This document shows positions 54,547 through 63,925 of a stretch of 64,000 nt of DNA, piece by piece. The position numbers and the translations under genes are program-made. Source of the DNA: CAWGJF01 sp963822905 (GTDB lineage: Bacteria > Bacteroidota > Ignavibacteria > Ignavibacteriales > Ignavibacteriaceae); assembly GCA_963822905.1 (NCBI GenBank), contig CAWGJF010000002.1, positions 372,001 to 436,000 on the forward strand, given 5' to 3'. The stretch's first letter is position 1. Each line of letters opens with the position of its first letter. The notes under the pieces were generated by a model. That model was not told the DNA's origin. It worked only from the letters and a program-made list of their open reading frames with translations, and did no database searches.

Positions 54547-56058
54547 TTAACCGGAAAACATACTGCTGTCTTCGTCATCAAGTTCTTCATCCTGTGATAA
54601 AGTAAACATTGAACTCAGCATATCTTTAAACTGAAAGCTATGTTCGAGTTTTGATCTACTTAAAATAGAAAACTCAGCTAAGCCAAAGAGTAAGAATTCC
54701 ATCATAAGTGGAATTGTAACTTTGTCAATATTTGGTATTAGTTTTTTAATTGTAGCTTCAAGGGAATCAACTTTTTTAAGTGAATTTTGATATTCTTTAT
54801 CAGTTGAATTCAACATCAGATCTGTGTGATTACCTTTTTTAAACCAGGAAATAATCAATTGATAAGGATTCGGAGTTTGTGATTTCTTTAATGAGTCGGG
54901 GTTTGGAAAATAATTAATAAACAAATTGCGAATTGCTTTTCCGATTAAAATCTGTGCAACTTTACTTGACCCTTCTTGTTCACCTTCATAAACAAGTTCA
55001 ACTTTTCCGGTAATTGAGGGAACAATGCCAAAAATATCACTTACTCTCAAGTTTGTAGATTCTTCTTTATTTAAAATTTTTCTTCGTTCAGCAGTACTAA
55101 TTAAATTTTCAAAAGCTGAGATCGTTAACCTTGCCGACACTCCACTTTTTTCATCAATGTATTCACTTTCCCTGGCTTCGAATGCGATTTGTTCAACCAG
55201 GTCCTTCATTAATTCATCAGCCTTAATTGTATTTTTCTGTTCATCTGCCAATCTGGATTCTTGTTCAGTTATCGTCTTCGAATGCTCAATGGTTTTTGCA
55301 TAATGGGTTAAAATCTGGCTATCGATTCTATCTTTCAACGGAGTAACAATAGCTCCGCGGTTTGTATAATCTTCCGGGTTGGCTGTAAATACAAACTGAA
55401 TATCAAGCGGAAGTCTAACCTTAAATCCACGTATTTGAATATCATTTTCCTGCAGAATATTAAAAAGTGCAACTTGTATTCTTGCTTGCAAATCAGGCAG
55501 TTCATTAATAACAAAAATTCCACGATGTGATCTTGGAATTAATCCGAAGTGAATTACTCTTTCATCAGAGTAGGGTAGTTTCAATGATGCAGCTTTTATA
55601 GGATCAATATCACCAATTAGATCTGCAATTGAAACATCAGGTGTTGCTAGTTTTTCAGTATATCTCTCAGAACGATGTAGCCATTTAATTTTACTGTTAT
55701 CACCTTCAGCAGAAATAATTTCATTTGCCTGGTAGGAGATCGGGTTGAAAGGATTGTCATTCAAATCAGTTCCACTAAGAACAGGAATCCATTCATCAAG
55801 AAGATTAACCATTAACCTGGCAATCTTTGTTTTTGCCTGACCTCGCAATCCAAGCAGAATAATATCGTGGCGAGATAAAATAGCAGTCTGTAAATCCGGA
55901 ATTACAGTTTCATCATACCCAATAATTCCTTCAAAAGGATTTGAGTTAGTTTCTAAAAATTTTATAAGATTTCTTCTTAATTCGTTTTTAATTGATTTTG
56001 GTTTATAGCCTGTTTTCTTAAGCTCACCAAAAGTTTTAATGTCTAATGATATTTCCAT
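54547..56058 (-). CDS. magnesium chelatase/MoxR-like AAA+ ATPase
   Basis: A 503-residue AAA+ protein. Walker A is LLGLRGQAKTKIARL (Ala where most have Gly before Lys) and Walker B is FVINELPDLQARIQVALFN (Asn where most have Asp), followed by FTANPEDYTNRG (sensor 1) and a C-terminal helical domain. It lies 6 bases downstream of a VWA gene, the typical AAA+/VWA pair. Such pairs insert metals or remodel complexes. No bacteriochlorophyll or cobalamin gene is nearby, so chelatase activity is not assumed. Confidence 0.85.
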   Translation of the reverse strand: MEISLDIKTFGELKKTGYKPKSIKNELRRNLIKFLETNSNPFEGIIGYDETVIPDLQTAILSRHDIILLGLRGQAKTKIARLMVNLLDEWIPVLSGTDLNDNPFNPISYQANEIISAEGDNSKIKWLHRSERYTEKLATPDVSIADLIGDIDPIKAASLKLPYSDERVIHFGLIPRSHRGIFVINELPDLQARIQVALFNILQENDIQIRGFKVRLPLDIQFVFTANPEDYTNRGAIVTPLKDRIDSQILTHYAKTIEHSKTITEQESRLADEQKNTIKADELMKDLVEQIAFEARESEYIDEKSGVSARLTISAFENLISTAERRKILNKEESTNLRVSDIFGIVPSITGKVELVYEGEQEGSSKVAQILIGKAIRNLFINYFPNPDSLKKSQTPNPYQLIISWFKKGNHTDLMLNSTDKEYQNSLKKVDSLEATIKKLIPNIDKVTIPLMMEFLLFGLAEFSILSRSKLEHSFQFKDMLSSMFTLSQDEELDDEDSSMFSG

Positions 56059-56064
56059 AGTAGA

Positions 56065-57162
56065 TTATTTTACCCGCTTTCTTCTGTTTCGAATATAGTC
56101 TTCAAAAATAAAATCACCTAAACCGGAAAGACTGCTATAATATGCACGTCCATTATTGGTTTTTGTGAACTCACGAACAAATGCCTGAAGGTAAGGATCC
56201 CTTGCAATCATGAATGTTGTAATTGAAATATTTTGTTTCCTGCATTTAGCAGCCTGGTCAAGGGTCTTATTTAATATTTTTCTATCAAGACCAAAACTGT
56301 TTTTGTAATATTTTGCACCAACTTTTAAACATGTAGGTTTCCCATCCGTAATCATAAATATCTGCTTATTGTTAGTTTTTCTTCGTCGGAGAATATCAAT
56401 TGAAAGTTCCAACCCTGCAACTGTATTTGTATGATAGGGACCAACCTGTAAATAAGGGAGATCTTTTATTTCAATTGGCCATGCATCATTACCAAAAACA
56501 ATAATGTCCAGAGTATCTTTCTGATATTTTGTAGTGATTAATTCAGATAAAGCCATTGCAACTTTTTTCGCCGGAGTAATCCTGTCTTCACCATAAAGTA
56601 TCATTGAGTGAGATATGTCAATCATCAAAACAGTTGAAGTGAGTGTTTTAAAATCTTTTTCTTCAACTTCAAGATCACGTTCTGTAAGCTTAAAATCATC
56701 TATTCCATGGTTTACCTGTGCATTTCTGATTGATCCTGTTGCATCGATCTGATCGAGAGTATCGCCAAAATTATATTCACGTCGTTCAGAAGTTGTCTCA
56801 TCACCGGGACCGGAATAGGGAGTAGTATGATTCCCGCTCACAGATTTCCTTAATTTAGAAAAAATTTCTTCAAGCGATTGTCGCCGGATAGAGATTTCAC
56901 CTTTTGATGTTAGCTGCAATAATGTGCCGTTCTCATTTTCTTTTATATATTCTCTTTCTTTTAGTTCATCAATGAAATCTCCAATACCGTAATCCTGGTT
57001 TGTAAGATTGTACTGTCTGTCAATATCATTCATCCAGTTTAATGCTTCAGCAACATCACCACTGGTGATTGTTAAAAGCTGGAGAAATATCTTCAGCAGG
57101 TTCTCAAAATTAGCTTGCTGTGAATTTTCAGGAATAAAATCTGTAAACCTGTGACCTATCAT
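56065..57162 (-). CDS. VWA-domain protein, partner of the AAA+ ATPase
   Basis: A 365-residue protein whose C-terminal half is a von Willebrand A domain: MIDISHSMIL gives the metal-binding DxSxS, MITDGKPTCL the late Asp, and IFGNDAWP the middle part. The N-terminal half is helical and charged. In BchD/CoxE-like systems this subunit binds substrate or target while the AAA+ ring supplies force. It is first in a two-gene minus-strand unit. Confidence 0.85.
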   Translation of the reverse strand: MIGHRFTDFIPENSQQANFENLLKIFLQLLTITSGDVAEALNWMNDIDRQYNLTNQDYGIGDFIDELKEREYIKENENGTLLQLTSKGEISIRRQSLEEIFSKLRKSVSGNHTTPYSGPGDETTSERREYNFGDTLDQIDATGSIRNAQVNHGIDDFKLTERDLEVEEKDFKTLTSTVLMIDISHSMILYGEDRITPAKKVAMALSELITTKYQKDTLDIIVFGNDAWPIEIKDLPYLQVGPYHTNTVAGLELSIDILRRRKTNNKQIFMITDGKPTCLKVGAKYYKNSFGLDRKILNKTLDQAAKCRKQNISITTFMIARDPYLQAFVREFTKTNNGRAYYSSLSGLGDFIFEDYIRNRRKRVK

Positions 57163-57303
57163 TTTTAATTTTACAATTTTAGTAAAATGTTCAATCTTAT
57201 CTTAAAGATAAAAAATATTTTAATAAACAATAATTGAAAATTTAATTGCAAGTGATAAAAATCAACTCAATTTTAAAAGGTAGTCTTTGATATTTGAAAG
57301 GAT

Positions 57304-57328
57304 AAAGGGATAGTATTCCTATCCCTTT
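57304..57328 (-). terminator. hairpin after clpP, probable terminator
   Basis: A perfect 10-bp stem, AAAGGGATAG (57304-57313) and CTATCCCTTT (57319-57328) with a 5-base loop, begins 4 bases beyond the clpP stop. The U-run after it in the minus direction is short and broken, so confidence is moderate. Confidence 0.6.
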
Positions 57329-57331
57329 CAT

Positions 57332-57958
57332 TTAATTCTTCTTTTGTCCAGGCCTGGTTTCAAGAACGTTATCTATCAGTCTGTAAGTTTTAGCTTCTTC
57401 AGAAGTCAAGAAATAATCTCTGTCACAATCTTTGGTTATTTGATCAAGAGATTTACCGGTGTGTTTTGATAAAATGGAATAGAGAGTATCACGTGTCTTT
57501 AACATTTCCTTAGCATGAATTTCAATATCAGTTGTCTGCCCTTGCAAACCACCAACCCATGGTTGATGTATCATAATCTTCGAATTCGGCAAAGCTGATC
57601 TTTTTCCATCAGTACCTGCTGTTAACAAAATTGCGCCCATACTTGCTGCCATTCCAACACAAATTGTTGCAACATCTGGTTTAATATATTTCATAGTATC
57701 ATATATGGCTAGGCCTGCTGTTACACTGCCACCAGGTGAATTGATATAAACATTAATATCCTTTTCAGCATCTTCTGCTTCAAGAAAAATTAGCTGTGCA
57801 ATTGTAAGGCTTGCAATATGATCATCTATAGGAGTTCCGATAAAGATAATCCTTTCGCGTAAAAGACGTGAAAAAATATCCATCCCACGTTCGCCTCGGC
57901 CGGTTTGTTCAATAACATAAGGAACTAGCTGGTTAAAAATTTCTGGTTTATTTGTCAT
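57332..57958 (-). CDS. clpP: ATP-dependent Clp protease proteolytic subunit
   Basis: A 208-residue ClpP of normal length with catalytic Ser106 (GMAASMGAI), His131 (MIHQPW) and Asp in DCDRDYFLT. The substrate-channel segment YINSPGGSVTAGLAIYD is typical. It forms the proteolytic barrel served by ClpX or ClpA, not encoded here. It overlaps tig by 11 bases, the common tig-clpP operon. Confidence 0.97.
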   Translation of the reverse strand: MTNKPEIFNQLVPYVIEQTGRGERGMDIFSRLLRERIIFIGTPIDDHIASLTIAQLIFLEAEDAEKDINVYINSPGGSVTAGLAIYDTMKYIKPDVATICVGMAASMGAILLTAGTDGKRSALPNSKIMIHQPWVGGLQGQTTDIEIHAKEMLKTRDTLYSILSKHTGKSLDQITKDCDRDYFLTSEEAKTYRLIDNVLETRPGQKKN

Positions 57959-59276
57959 TTAATTCCTCTTTCGGATGTTCATGTTTATGAAAATTTTCAG
58001 GATCAACACGTTTAATCGAATTATTCATTTTCAAGTAATCAAAAAGTTTTTGCTCGGATAACCGTTCAGCCTGGTTAGAATTTTTATAATAATTAATAAG
58101 TTTTTCGATTGGCAGACCTGTTTTTTCAGAATCTTTTTTAGCCATCTCATTTAATTCTTCATCTGAAACTTTAATATTTTCCTTTTTTTCAATTTCTGCT
58201 TTTAACAGATACCATTTAACTTCGTGTTCAGCCGAAGGTTTTAAATATGAAGACAGGTTTTCTTTGTTGACCTTTTTAATTCCTTGTTGATTTAGCCGCT
58301 GTTCTTCACTTTTTATCATCTCTTCGAGAATATTATTTACTAAGGTTGTTGGCGGTGCAAAATCATTATTCTCAATAATTTTATTAATCAATGAGCCGCG
58401 TGTTATTTGTTCAATCTGCTGATCATAATAACCCTGAATATCTTTTTTTATTTCAGTTCTCAGATCAGTTTCACTAGTCACCTTGTCTTTTGTAACTTTT
58501 TTGACAAGTTCTTGGCTCAATTCCGGCAGAACAATTTTGTTTATTTCTTTTATGTGAATATCATAAAGAAAATTTTCAGTGACTTCTTCATCAGTACCAT
58601 CAGCCTTCGGAACTTTCTTTTTCTCATCAAAAGAAAACCTGAAAAATTCATCAACTTTTTTGTCTTTTGCATTATTAATTATATCCGGATGAACTCTTTC
58701 ATTTGTTAAATCGATTTGCATCTTCTCAACTTTTGTTTCCTCAAAAGGAGTTCCATCTTCATTTATTCTCTGCATCTCAACATCTATTATGAAATTTTCA
58801 TCTGTTACAACATCAGCTTTTTCATTTGTACTATTTGATTTCTTAATATTAAAAATCTCTTTTTCTACTTCTTCATCATTTACAACATAATCAGGAACTT
58901 CTATTTCCAGGTTTGAATAATTTTTTACTTCGAGTGAAGGAATAGTTTCAAATTTAACTTTAAACTTTAAATCTTCACCTACCTTGAAATCAAGATCAGT
59001 CATTACCGGTTGCCCGATAGGATTCAATGAATTATCTTTTGCAATTTTCCAGAAGTGCAAGTTTGCTACCTTTTCAGAAGCCTCATATTCGAATGCATCA
59101 CCGTACATTTTTTTAACCATAGTTCGCGGTACTTTGCCTTTTCTAAATCCGGGAACATTAAGCTTTTTAACTTGCTTGGAAACTTCTGTATCTAATTCAG
59201 CTTTTATTTCTTCAAAGTCCAGGGTTACTTCAACCTCTTTTTCAGAAGAACTAATTTCATTAACATTAAATTTCAC
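57948..59276 (-). CDS. tig: trigger factor chaperone
   Basis: A 442-residue protein. The N-terminal ribosome-binding domain has the signature VPGFRKGKVPRTMVKKMYG (GFRxGKxP), the middle part is an FKBP-like PPIase domain, and the C-terminal domain is long and helical (about 255-440) with a His/Glu-rich tail. It binds nascent chains at the ribosome exit. It is upstream of clpP and downstream of tRNA-Leu on the same strand. Confidence 0.95.
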   Translation of the reverse strand: MKFNVNEISSSEKEVEVTLDFEEIKAELDTEVSKQVKKLNVPGFRKGKVPRTMVKKMYGDAFEYEASEKVANLHFWKIAKDNSLNPIGQPVMTDLDFKVGEDLKFKVKFETIPSLEVKNYSNLEIEVPDYVVNDEEVEKEIFNIKKSNSTNEKADVVTDENFIIDVEMQRINEDGTPFEETKVEKMQIDLTNERVHPDIINNAKDKKVDEFFRFSFDEKKKVPKADGTDEEVTENFLYDIHIKEINKIVLPELSQELVKKVTKDKVTSETDLRTEIKKDIQGYYDQQIEQITRGSLINKIIENNDFAPPTTLVNNILEEMIKSEEQRLNQQGIKKVNKENLSSYLKPSAEHEVKWYLLKAEIEKKENIKVSDEELNEMAKKDSEKTGLPIEKLINYYKNSNQAERLSEQKLFDYLKMNNSIKRVDPENFHKHEHPKEELNDK

Positions 59277-59312
59277 TAATACCTCAAAAATTGAACAAAA
59301 TTAAAACCCCAG

Positions 59313-59395
59313 TGCGAGAACGGGGACTCGAACCCCGACACCTTTCGGTACTAGATCCTAAGTCTAGCGCGTCTGCCAAATTCCGCCATTCTCGC
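59313..59395 (-). tRNA. tRNA-Leu (TAG anticodon)
   Basis: On the minus strand GCGAGAA pairs with TTCTCGC, discriminator A. The anticodon stem CTAGA/TCTAG encloses CTTAGGA, giving TAG, which reads CTA. A long variable arm (TACCGAAAGGTG) identifies a class II tRNA. The T-arm is CGGGG-TTCGAGT-CCCCG. It lies 36 bases before tig and may share its transcript. Confidence 0.95.
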
Positions 59396-59618
59396 TTGAA
59401 AACTGTTTTTTTTGGTCGTTTTTCAAAAAAACTAAGTTACAAATATATATCCGTCTGTCTTGTATATCAAATAAGTCACTTTGCTTCTTTTTAAGTACTA
59501 TATAATTGAATTTTCTTTTACATAGTTTATTAAAAAACTACAAATTCAGGTTAATTTGAAGTATATTTTGAGACAAATTAATATCAATTCTATATTCTTT
59601 TTTGTGACTTAAAGCATA

Positions 59619-60356
59619 ATGAATTTTAAATATCAACTTATATCTGAGAAGGGAAGAAATAATTCGGTAAATGGTGATTATGCAGCAGTACATGAATTAG
59701 AAGATGGTTTACTCTGTATAGTTTGTGATGGAGTAGGAGGAAGTCCAGGCGGAGATATTGCCGCTGATTTATGTGCCCACGAATTTTATAAATACTTTGT
59801 TTCAAGTAAAGAAAAAAACTATCTCACCAGGATAAAATCTTCATTAATTCAAACAAATGAACAAATTAATAATTCATTTTTAAGTAGCAGTAAAAACTTA
59901 GCCTCAACCACAGCAGATGTTCTTTTTATAATGAATCATTCTGTTTTCTGGGGGCATATAGGTGACAGCAGAATCTACAACATCAAGAATAATAAAATTC
60001 ATTGCCTCACCAAAGATCATTCAATGGTTCAAAAACTTGTAGATAAAGGTTTTATTACTCTGAAGCAAGCTGAAGCTCATCCAAATAAAAATGTTATGTT
60101 TACTGCTTTAGGTAATAAGGAAAAAATAAATATTGATATAAGTAAAATGTCACTCAGCGCAAATGACTTACATAAGTTTTTCCTTTGTTCTGATGGAGTT
60201 TTTAACCTGGTCTCTGATGAAGAAATTCAAACAATTATTAATTCACGGGATATTGAAAACGCTGCTAAAGAGATTAAAAGATTAGTTGAAAAAAGAGATG
60301 CTGAAGATGATTATTCGTTAATATTAATCGATTTACATTCCCTCAAAAAATCGTAA
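59619..60356 (+). CDS. PP2C-family serine/threonine phosphatase
   Basis: A 245-residue PPM-type phosphatase. Metal-binding Asp residues lie in VNGDYAAVHE and VCDGVGGSPGGD, the middle motif is WGHIGDSRIY, KDHSMVQKLVD is the next segment, and the late motif is DAEDDYSLILI. It removes phosphate from Ser/Thr of proteins. No serine/threonine kinase is in the window. The 223 bases before it, up to tRNA-Leu, show nothing definite. Confidence 0.9.
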   Translation: MNFKYQLISEKGRNNSVNGDYAAVHELEDGLLCIVCDGVGGSPGGDIAADLCAHEFYKYFVSSKEKNYLTRIKSSLIQTNEQINNSFLSSSKNLASTTADVLFIMNHSVFWGHIGDSRIYNIKNNKIHCLTKDHSMVQKLVDKGFITLKQAEAHPNKNVMFTALGNKEKINIDISKMSLSANDLHKFFLCSDGVFNLVSDEEIQTIINSRDIENAAKEIKRLVEKRDAEDDYSLILIDLHSLKKS

Positions 60357-60396
60357 TTTTCCTACTACGATTTAAAATCATATCAGGAAATCGCAA

Positions 60397-61662
60397 TTGG
60401 ATAAATTTGTTATCAAGGGAGGAAATAAACTCACTGGTGAGGTAAATATCAGTGGTGCAAAAAATTCAACACTTGCTTTAATGCCGGCAACGATTTTAAC
60501 TTCCGGTTTATCAACACTTGAAAACACCCCCCAGCTTAACGATGTTTATACTATGAAGAAACTTCTTCAGCACCTTGGACTTGAAATCGATTTTACCGGA
60601 ACCACCCTAAAAATTAATTCTGCAAACATAAAATATTTTGATGCTCCTTATGAACATGTTAAGAAGATGCGTGCTTCAGTTTATGTTTTGGGTCCATTAT
60701 TAACCCGGTTTGGTGAAGCAAGAGTATCTCTGCCAGGAGGTTGTGCATGGGGACCAAGACCAATTAATCTACATATTGAAGCAATGAAAAAACTGGGAGC
60801 AGAAATAGAGTTACAGGGAGGCTACATAATTGCGAAATCGAAAAGGTTAAAGGGTGCTCATATAAATTTTGATATTTCATCGGTTGGTGCAACGGGAAAT
60901 GCTTTAATGGCATCTGTACTGGCGAAAGGGGAAACTAAAATTAATAATGCAGCTATGGAACCGGAAATTATTCAACTATCTGAATTTCTTGTTTCGATGG
61001 GAGCAAAAATTAGTGGTATAGGAACGAATGAACTTGAAATCCAGGGAGTAGATGAATTAAAAACTACAACTGTTAAGACAATTTCTGACCGGATTGAAAC
61101 CGGAACACTTTTAATAGCTGCAGCTATTACAAAAGGAAATGTCATTCTGAAGAATTGTGAAGCTGAACATTTACAATCAGTTATTAATAAACTTGAAGAT
61201 GCTGGTTGTTCAATCACAATAGGTGATAATCAAATTATCTTAAATACTGAAAATGTAAATATCAAAGCCACTGATATTTCAACCGCTATTTTTCCGGGTT
61301 TTCCAACAGATATGCAGGCTCAATGGACTACAATAATGTGTTTAGCAAATGGAACATCTACAATTACAGACAATATTTATTTTGATAGGTTCAAACATAT
61401 TCCGGAGTTGATGAGATTAGGCGCAGATATAACGGCAAACAGAAATGGCGTGGTTGTAAAAGGAGTGAAGAACCTCACCGGAGCAAAAGTTATGTCTACC
61501 GATTTGAGAGCAAGTGCTTCGCTCGTTCTGGCTGGGCTTGCTGCTGAAGGAACTACTGAAGTCCTTCGTGTTTATCATCTGGATAGAGGTTACCAACGGA
61601 TTGAAGAAAAACTTTCAGCTCTAGGTGCAGATATTCAACGTGTTGCCGGACAGGAATTTTAG
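60397..61662 (+). CDS. murA: UDP-N-acetylglucosamine 1-carboxyvinyltransferase
   Basis: The frame opens with TTG at 60397. The 421-residue enzyme has the KN motif (SGAKNSTLALMP), the active-site Cys116 in PGGCAWGPRP, and FPTDMQAQWT and TDLRASASLVLAGLAA near the end. It makes the first committed step of peptidoglycan synthesis. The active-site Cys form is sensitive to fosfomycin by family knowledge. The next gene starts 7 bases later. Confidence 0.95.
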   Translation: MDKFVIKGGNKLTGEVNISGAKNSTLALMPATILTSGLSTLENTPQLNDVYTMKKLLQHLGLEIDFTGTTLKINSANIKYFDAPYEHVKKMRASVYVLGPLLTRFGEARVSLPGGCAWGPRPINLHIEAMKKLGAEIELQGGYIIAKSKRLKGAHINFDISSVGATGNALMASVLAKGETKINNAAMEPEIIQLSEFLVSMGAKISGIGTNELEIQGVDELKTTTVKTISDRIETGTLLIAAAITKGNVILKNCEAEHLQSVINKLEDAGCSITIGDNQIILNTENVNIKATDISTAIFPGFPTDMQAQWTTIMCLANGTSTITDNIYFDRFKHIPELMRLGADITANRNGVVVKGVKNLTGAKVMSTDLRASASLVLAGLAAEGTTEVLRVYHLDRGYQRIEEKLSALGADIQRVAGQEF

Positions 61663-61669
61663 CCGCAAA

Positions 61670-63880
61670 ATGTTTTCAAAATTATTAAATCAAAAAAGCT
61701 TTTTGTTATTCTCGATAATACTGTTTGTCGCGAACATTTTTTTCTTAAGTCTGCCGCTTGTAAATGTTTTTGGATTTGAATTTTCCCTTGCAAATGCATT
61801 ACTTCTTTGTCTTTTTGCGGGGCTTCTCAGGATAACCTATCTTCGCAAAATTGCTAATAAAAAACCCAGGTCTATCTCATTCTTTAAGCAAAGCCTCATA
61901 CTGCTTGCCATTCCTTTTGTCGTTTCATTCACCAATTCTTTGTTCAATGGTTTCTGCTCATTCTGTGATGGATTTAATTTTTATTTGATGATCACTTTAG
62001 TTTCAACATTTACCGGGATAGCAATAGCCACTTTGACTTATTCATTTGTAAAAAATATTTCTGCTTACTTTGTTTTTATTCTTTTGATTTTATTTATACT
62101 AGCCATCGCAGTGTTTGAAATTTATTCCAATCCGCAAATTTATCTCTACAATCCTGTTTTCGGTTACTTCCCCGGAACTATTTATGATGAAGGTTTAAGA
62201 CCATTCTGGAAGCTTTTCATTTACCGGATTATTAATCTTTCATACTTCAGTATTGTTTTCTTTTTATTCCGGGCATCAGCCAGGATAAATCTTAAAAAGA
62301 AATTCATCCGGTTGGGTTTTATAATTTCAATTGCTTTGATATTTTACCTGCTGAGTCCGGTGTTTGGATATTCAACTACGCATTCGAGCTTAAAAAATGA
62401 TTTGCCGGTTAAAATTGAATCTGAAAACATCATTCTGAATACAGATCATATTATTAGGGAGGATTCACTGGTTATACTTTCAGGTGAATTTTATTATAGT
62501 GAACTGCAAAAGTATTTTAATCTGAAAACAAATAAGAAAATTAATATCTGGCTTTTCGAATCGGGTGAATCAAAAAAGAAATTGTTCGGGTCGGATAAAG
62601 CCGATGTTGCAAAACCCTGGCTTTACGAAGTATATGTTTCCAGGCAAAACTGGGAACACACTTTAAAACATGAAATGGCTCACTGTTTTACAGCACCATT
62701 TGGAAGTACAATATTTAGGATAGCTGCAGATTTTAATCCAGCATTAATTGAAGGCGCAGCTGAATCAGCCGATGCATTTTATGATGATATGCCAATTCAT
62801 TTTATGGCAAAAACCGCTTTTGAAAATGGGTACAAAGTGAATCTTGAAAATCTATTTACCCCGGGATTTAATTTCTTTAACCAGAATTCGAGTTTGTCTT
62901 ATATTTATGCAGGTTCATTCTGTAAGTATCTGGTTGAAAAGTATGGAATAGAAAAATTTAAGAAGTTTTATGAAGAAGGATATTCTAATAATAACTATAA
63001 TGAATCGTTAAATGAAACTATAAACGATTATGAATTATTCCTTGATACACTCAAATATAAAACAAATGTTAATGTTGCCAGGTATTATTTTGGAACTGCA
63101 GGTATATTTTCAAAATATTGTCCGAGATATTATGAAGACAAAATAACCGAAGCCTGGAAAGAATTGAATGAAAGAAAAACTGAAGATGCTAAATCGATTT
63201 TTAAAAAATTATTAAACAACTCAAATAATTATTCAGCTTTTATAGGGTTAGCAACTGCTTATGAAAAATCAAATGATATTGGTAAAGCAATAAGTTTTAT
63301 GCAGAAGAAACTGGTCGATTATAATAATTCAGCTTATTACTATCTTGTAAAACTAAGACTCGCTGATTTGTATGTTAAACAGAGTGAATTTAAAAAAGCA
63401 GAAGAAATTTATCTTCAATTAGATAAACTAAAACCCTCTAAGCGCATTGAGTTCATTGTGTTGATAAGATTAGCATTAATGGAGAAGAATGAATCCTTAT
63501 TAATCAAATATATTGATGGGAGTGATTTTGATAAGTATTCTATTCTAAAAAGTTTGAATAAGAATGGGAATAAATATTTTACATTTCCTGTAATAATTGA
63601 ATTGTCAAAACGGCTTGAAGAAAACTATCAATTATTTCTTAAATATTTTGATAACAAGTTTGATGTAAATTACTATTGGAGCAGTTTTGCGATGTTAAAA
63701 CTATCCGAATATATGTATGAAAATCTTGATCACTTAAATGCAAGAAAATTATCAGCATTATCGTTACGCTTTAATTCTGATCCTGTTTTATATTCATTCG
63801 CAAAGATGAATAGCAAGAAAATGGAATGGACTTATCAGAATAGTAAAAGAGTTTTTAACAGTCTGAAAATCCTGAAATGA
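61670..63880 (+). CDS. seven-TM protein fused to gluzincin peptidase and TPR-like domain
   Basis: ATG at 61670 starts the membrane part directly; an upstream frame inside murA is not needed. The ~736-residue protein has seven hydrophobic helices in the first ~240 residues, then an extracytoplasmic gluzincin domain with H334EMAH338 and Glu361 in IEGAAESAD, then a TPR-like region (DAKSIFKKLLNNSNNYSAF, KKAEEIYLQLDKLKPS) to the end. A membrane-bound peptidase with a binding scaffold is likely. The combination is unfamiliar to me, and no substrate can be proposed. Confidence 0.75.
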   Translation: MFSKLLNQKSFLLFSIILFVANIFFLSLPLVNVFGFEFSLANALLLCLFAGLLRITYLRKIANKKPRSISFFKQSLILLAIPFVVSFTNSLFNGFCSFCDGFNFYLMITLVSTFTGIAIATLTYSFVKNISAYFVFILLILFILAIAVFEIYSNPQIYLYNPVFGYFPGTIYDEGLRPFWKLFIYRIINLSYFSIVFFLFRASARINLKKKFIRLGFIISIALIFYLLSPVFGYSTTHSSLKNDLPVKIESENIILNTDHIIREDSLVILSGEFYYSELQKYFNLKTNKKINIWLFESGESKKKLFGSDKADVAKPWLYEVYVSRQNWEHTLKHEMAHCFTAPFGSTIFRIAADFNPALIEGAAESADAFYDDMPIHFMAKTAFENGYKVNLENLFTPGFNFFNQNSSLSYIYAGSFCKYLVEKYGIEKFKKFYEEGYSNNNYNESLNETINDYELFLDTLKYKTNVNVARYYFGTAGIFSKYCPRYYEDKITEAWKELNERKTEDAKSIFKKLLNNSNNYSAFIGLATAYEKSNDIGKAISFMQKKLVDYNNSAYYYLVKLRLADLYVKQSEFKKAEEIYLQLDKLKPSKRIEFIVLIRLALMEKNESLLIKYIDGSDFDKYSILKSLNKNGNKYFTFPVIIELSKRLEENYQLFLKYFDNKFDVNYYWSSFAMLKLSEYMYENLDHLNARKLSALSLRFNSDPVLYSFAKMNSKKMEWTYQNSKRVFNSLKILK

Positions 63881-63925
63881 ATTTACAAAACCCACACGGA
63901 CAATACCGTAACAGGATTAATCTAA

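Noticed and set aside
54547..57162. Bacteriochlorophyll magnesium chelatase (BchI/BchD)
   Set aside because: The AAA+/VWA pair has that fold, but no BchH or pigment gene is present and the Walker motifs differ.
59291..59494. Plus-strand frame reading through the tRNA-Leu complement
   Set aside because: Its first part is the well-known false translation of a tRNA in antisense (RERGLEPRH type); not a gene.
60348..60373. AAATCGTA/TACGATTT hairpin after the phosphatase gene
   Set aside because: An 8-bp AT-rich stem with a 10-base loop and no U-run; not supported as a terminator.
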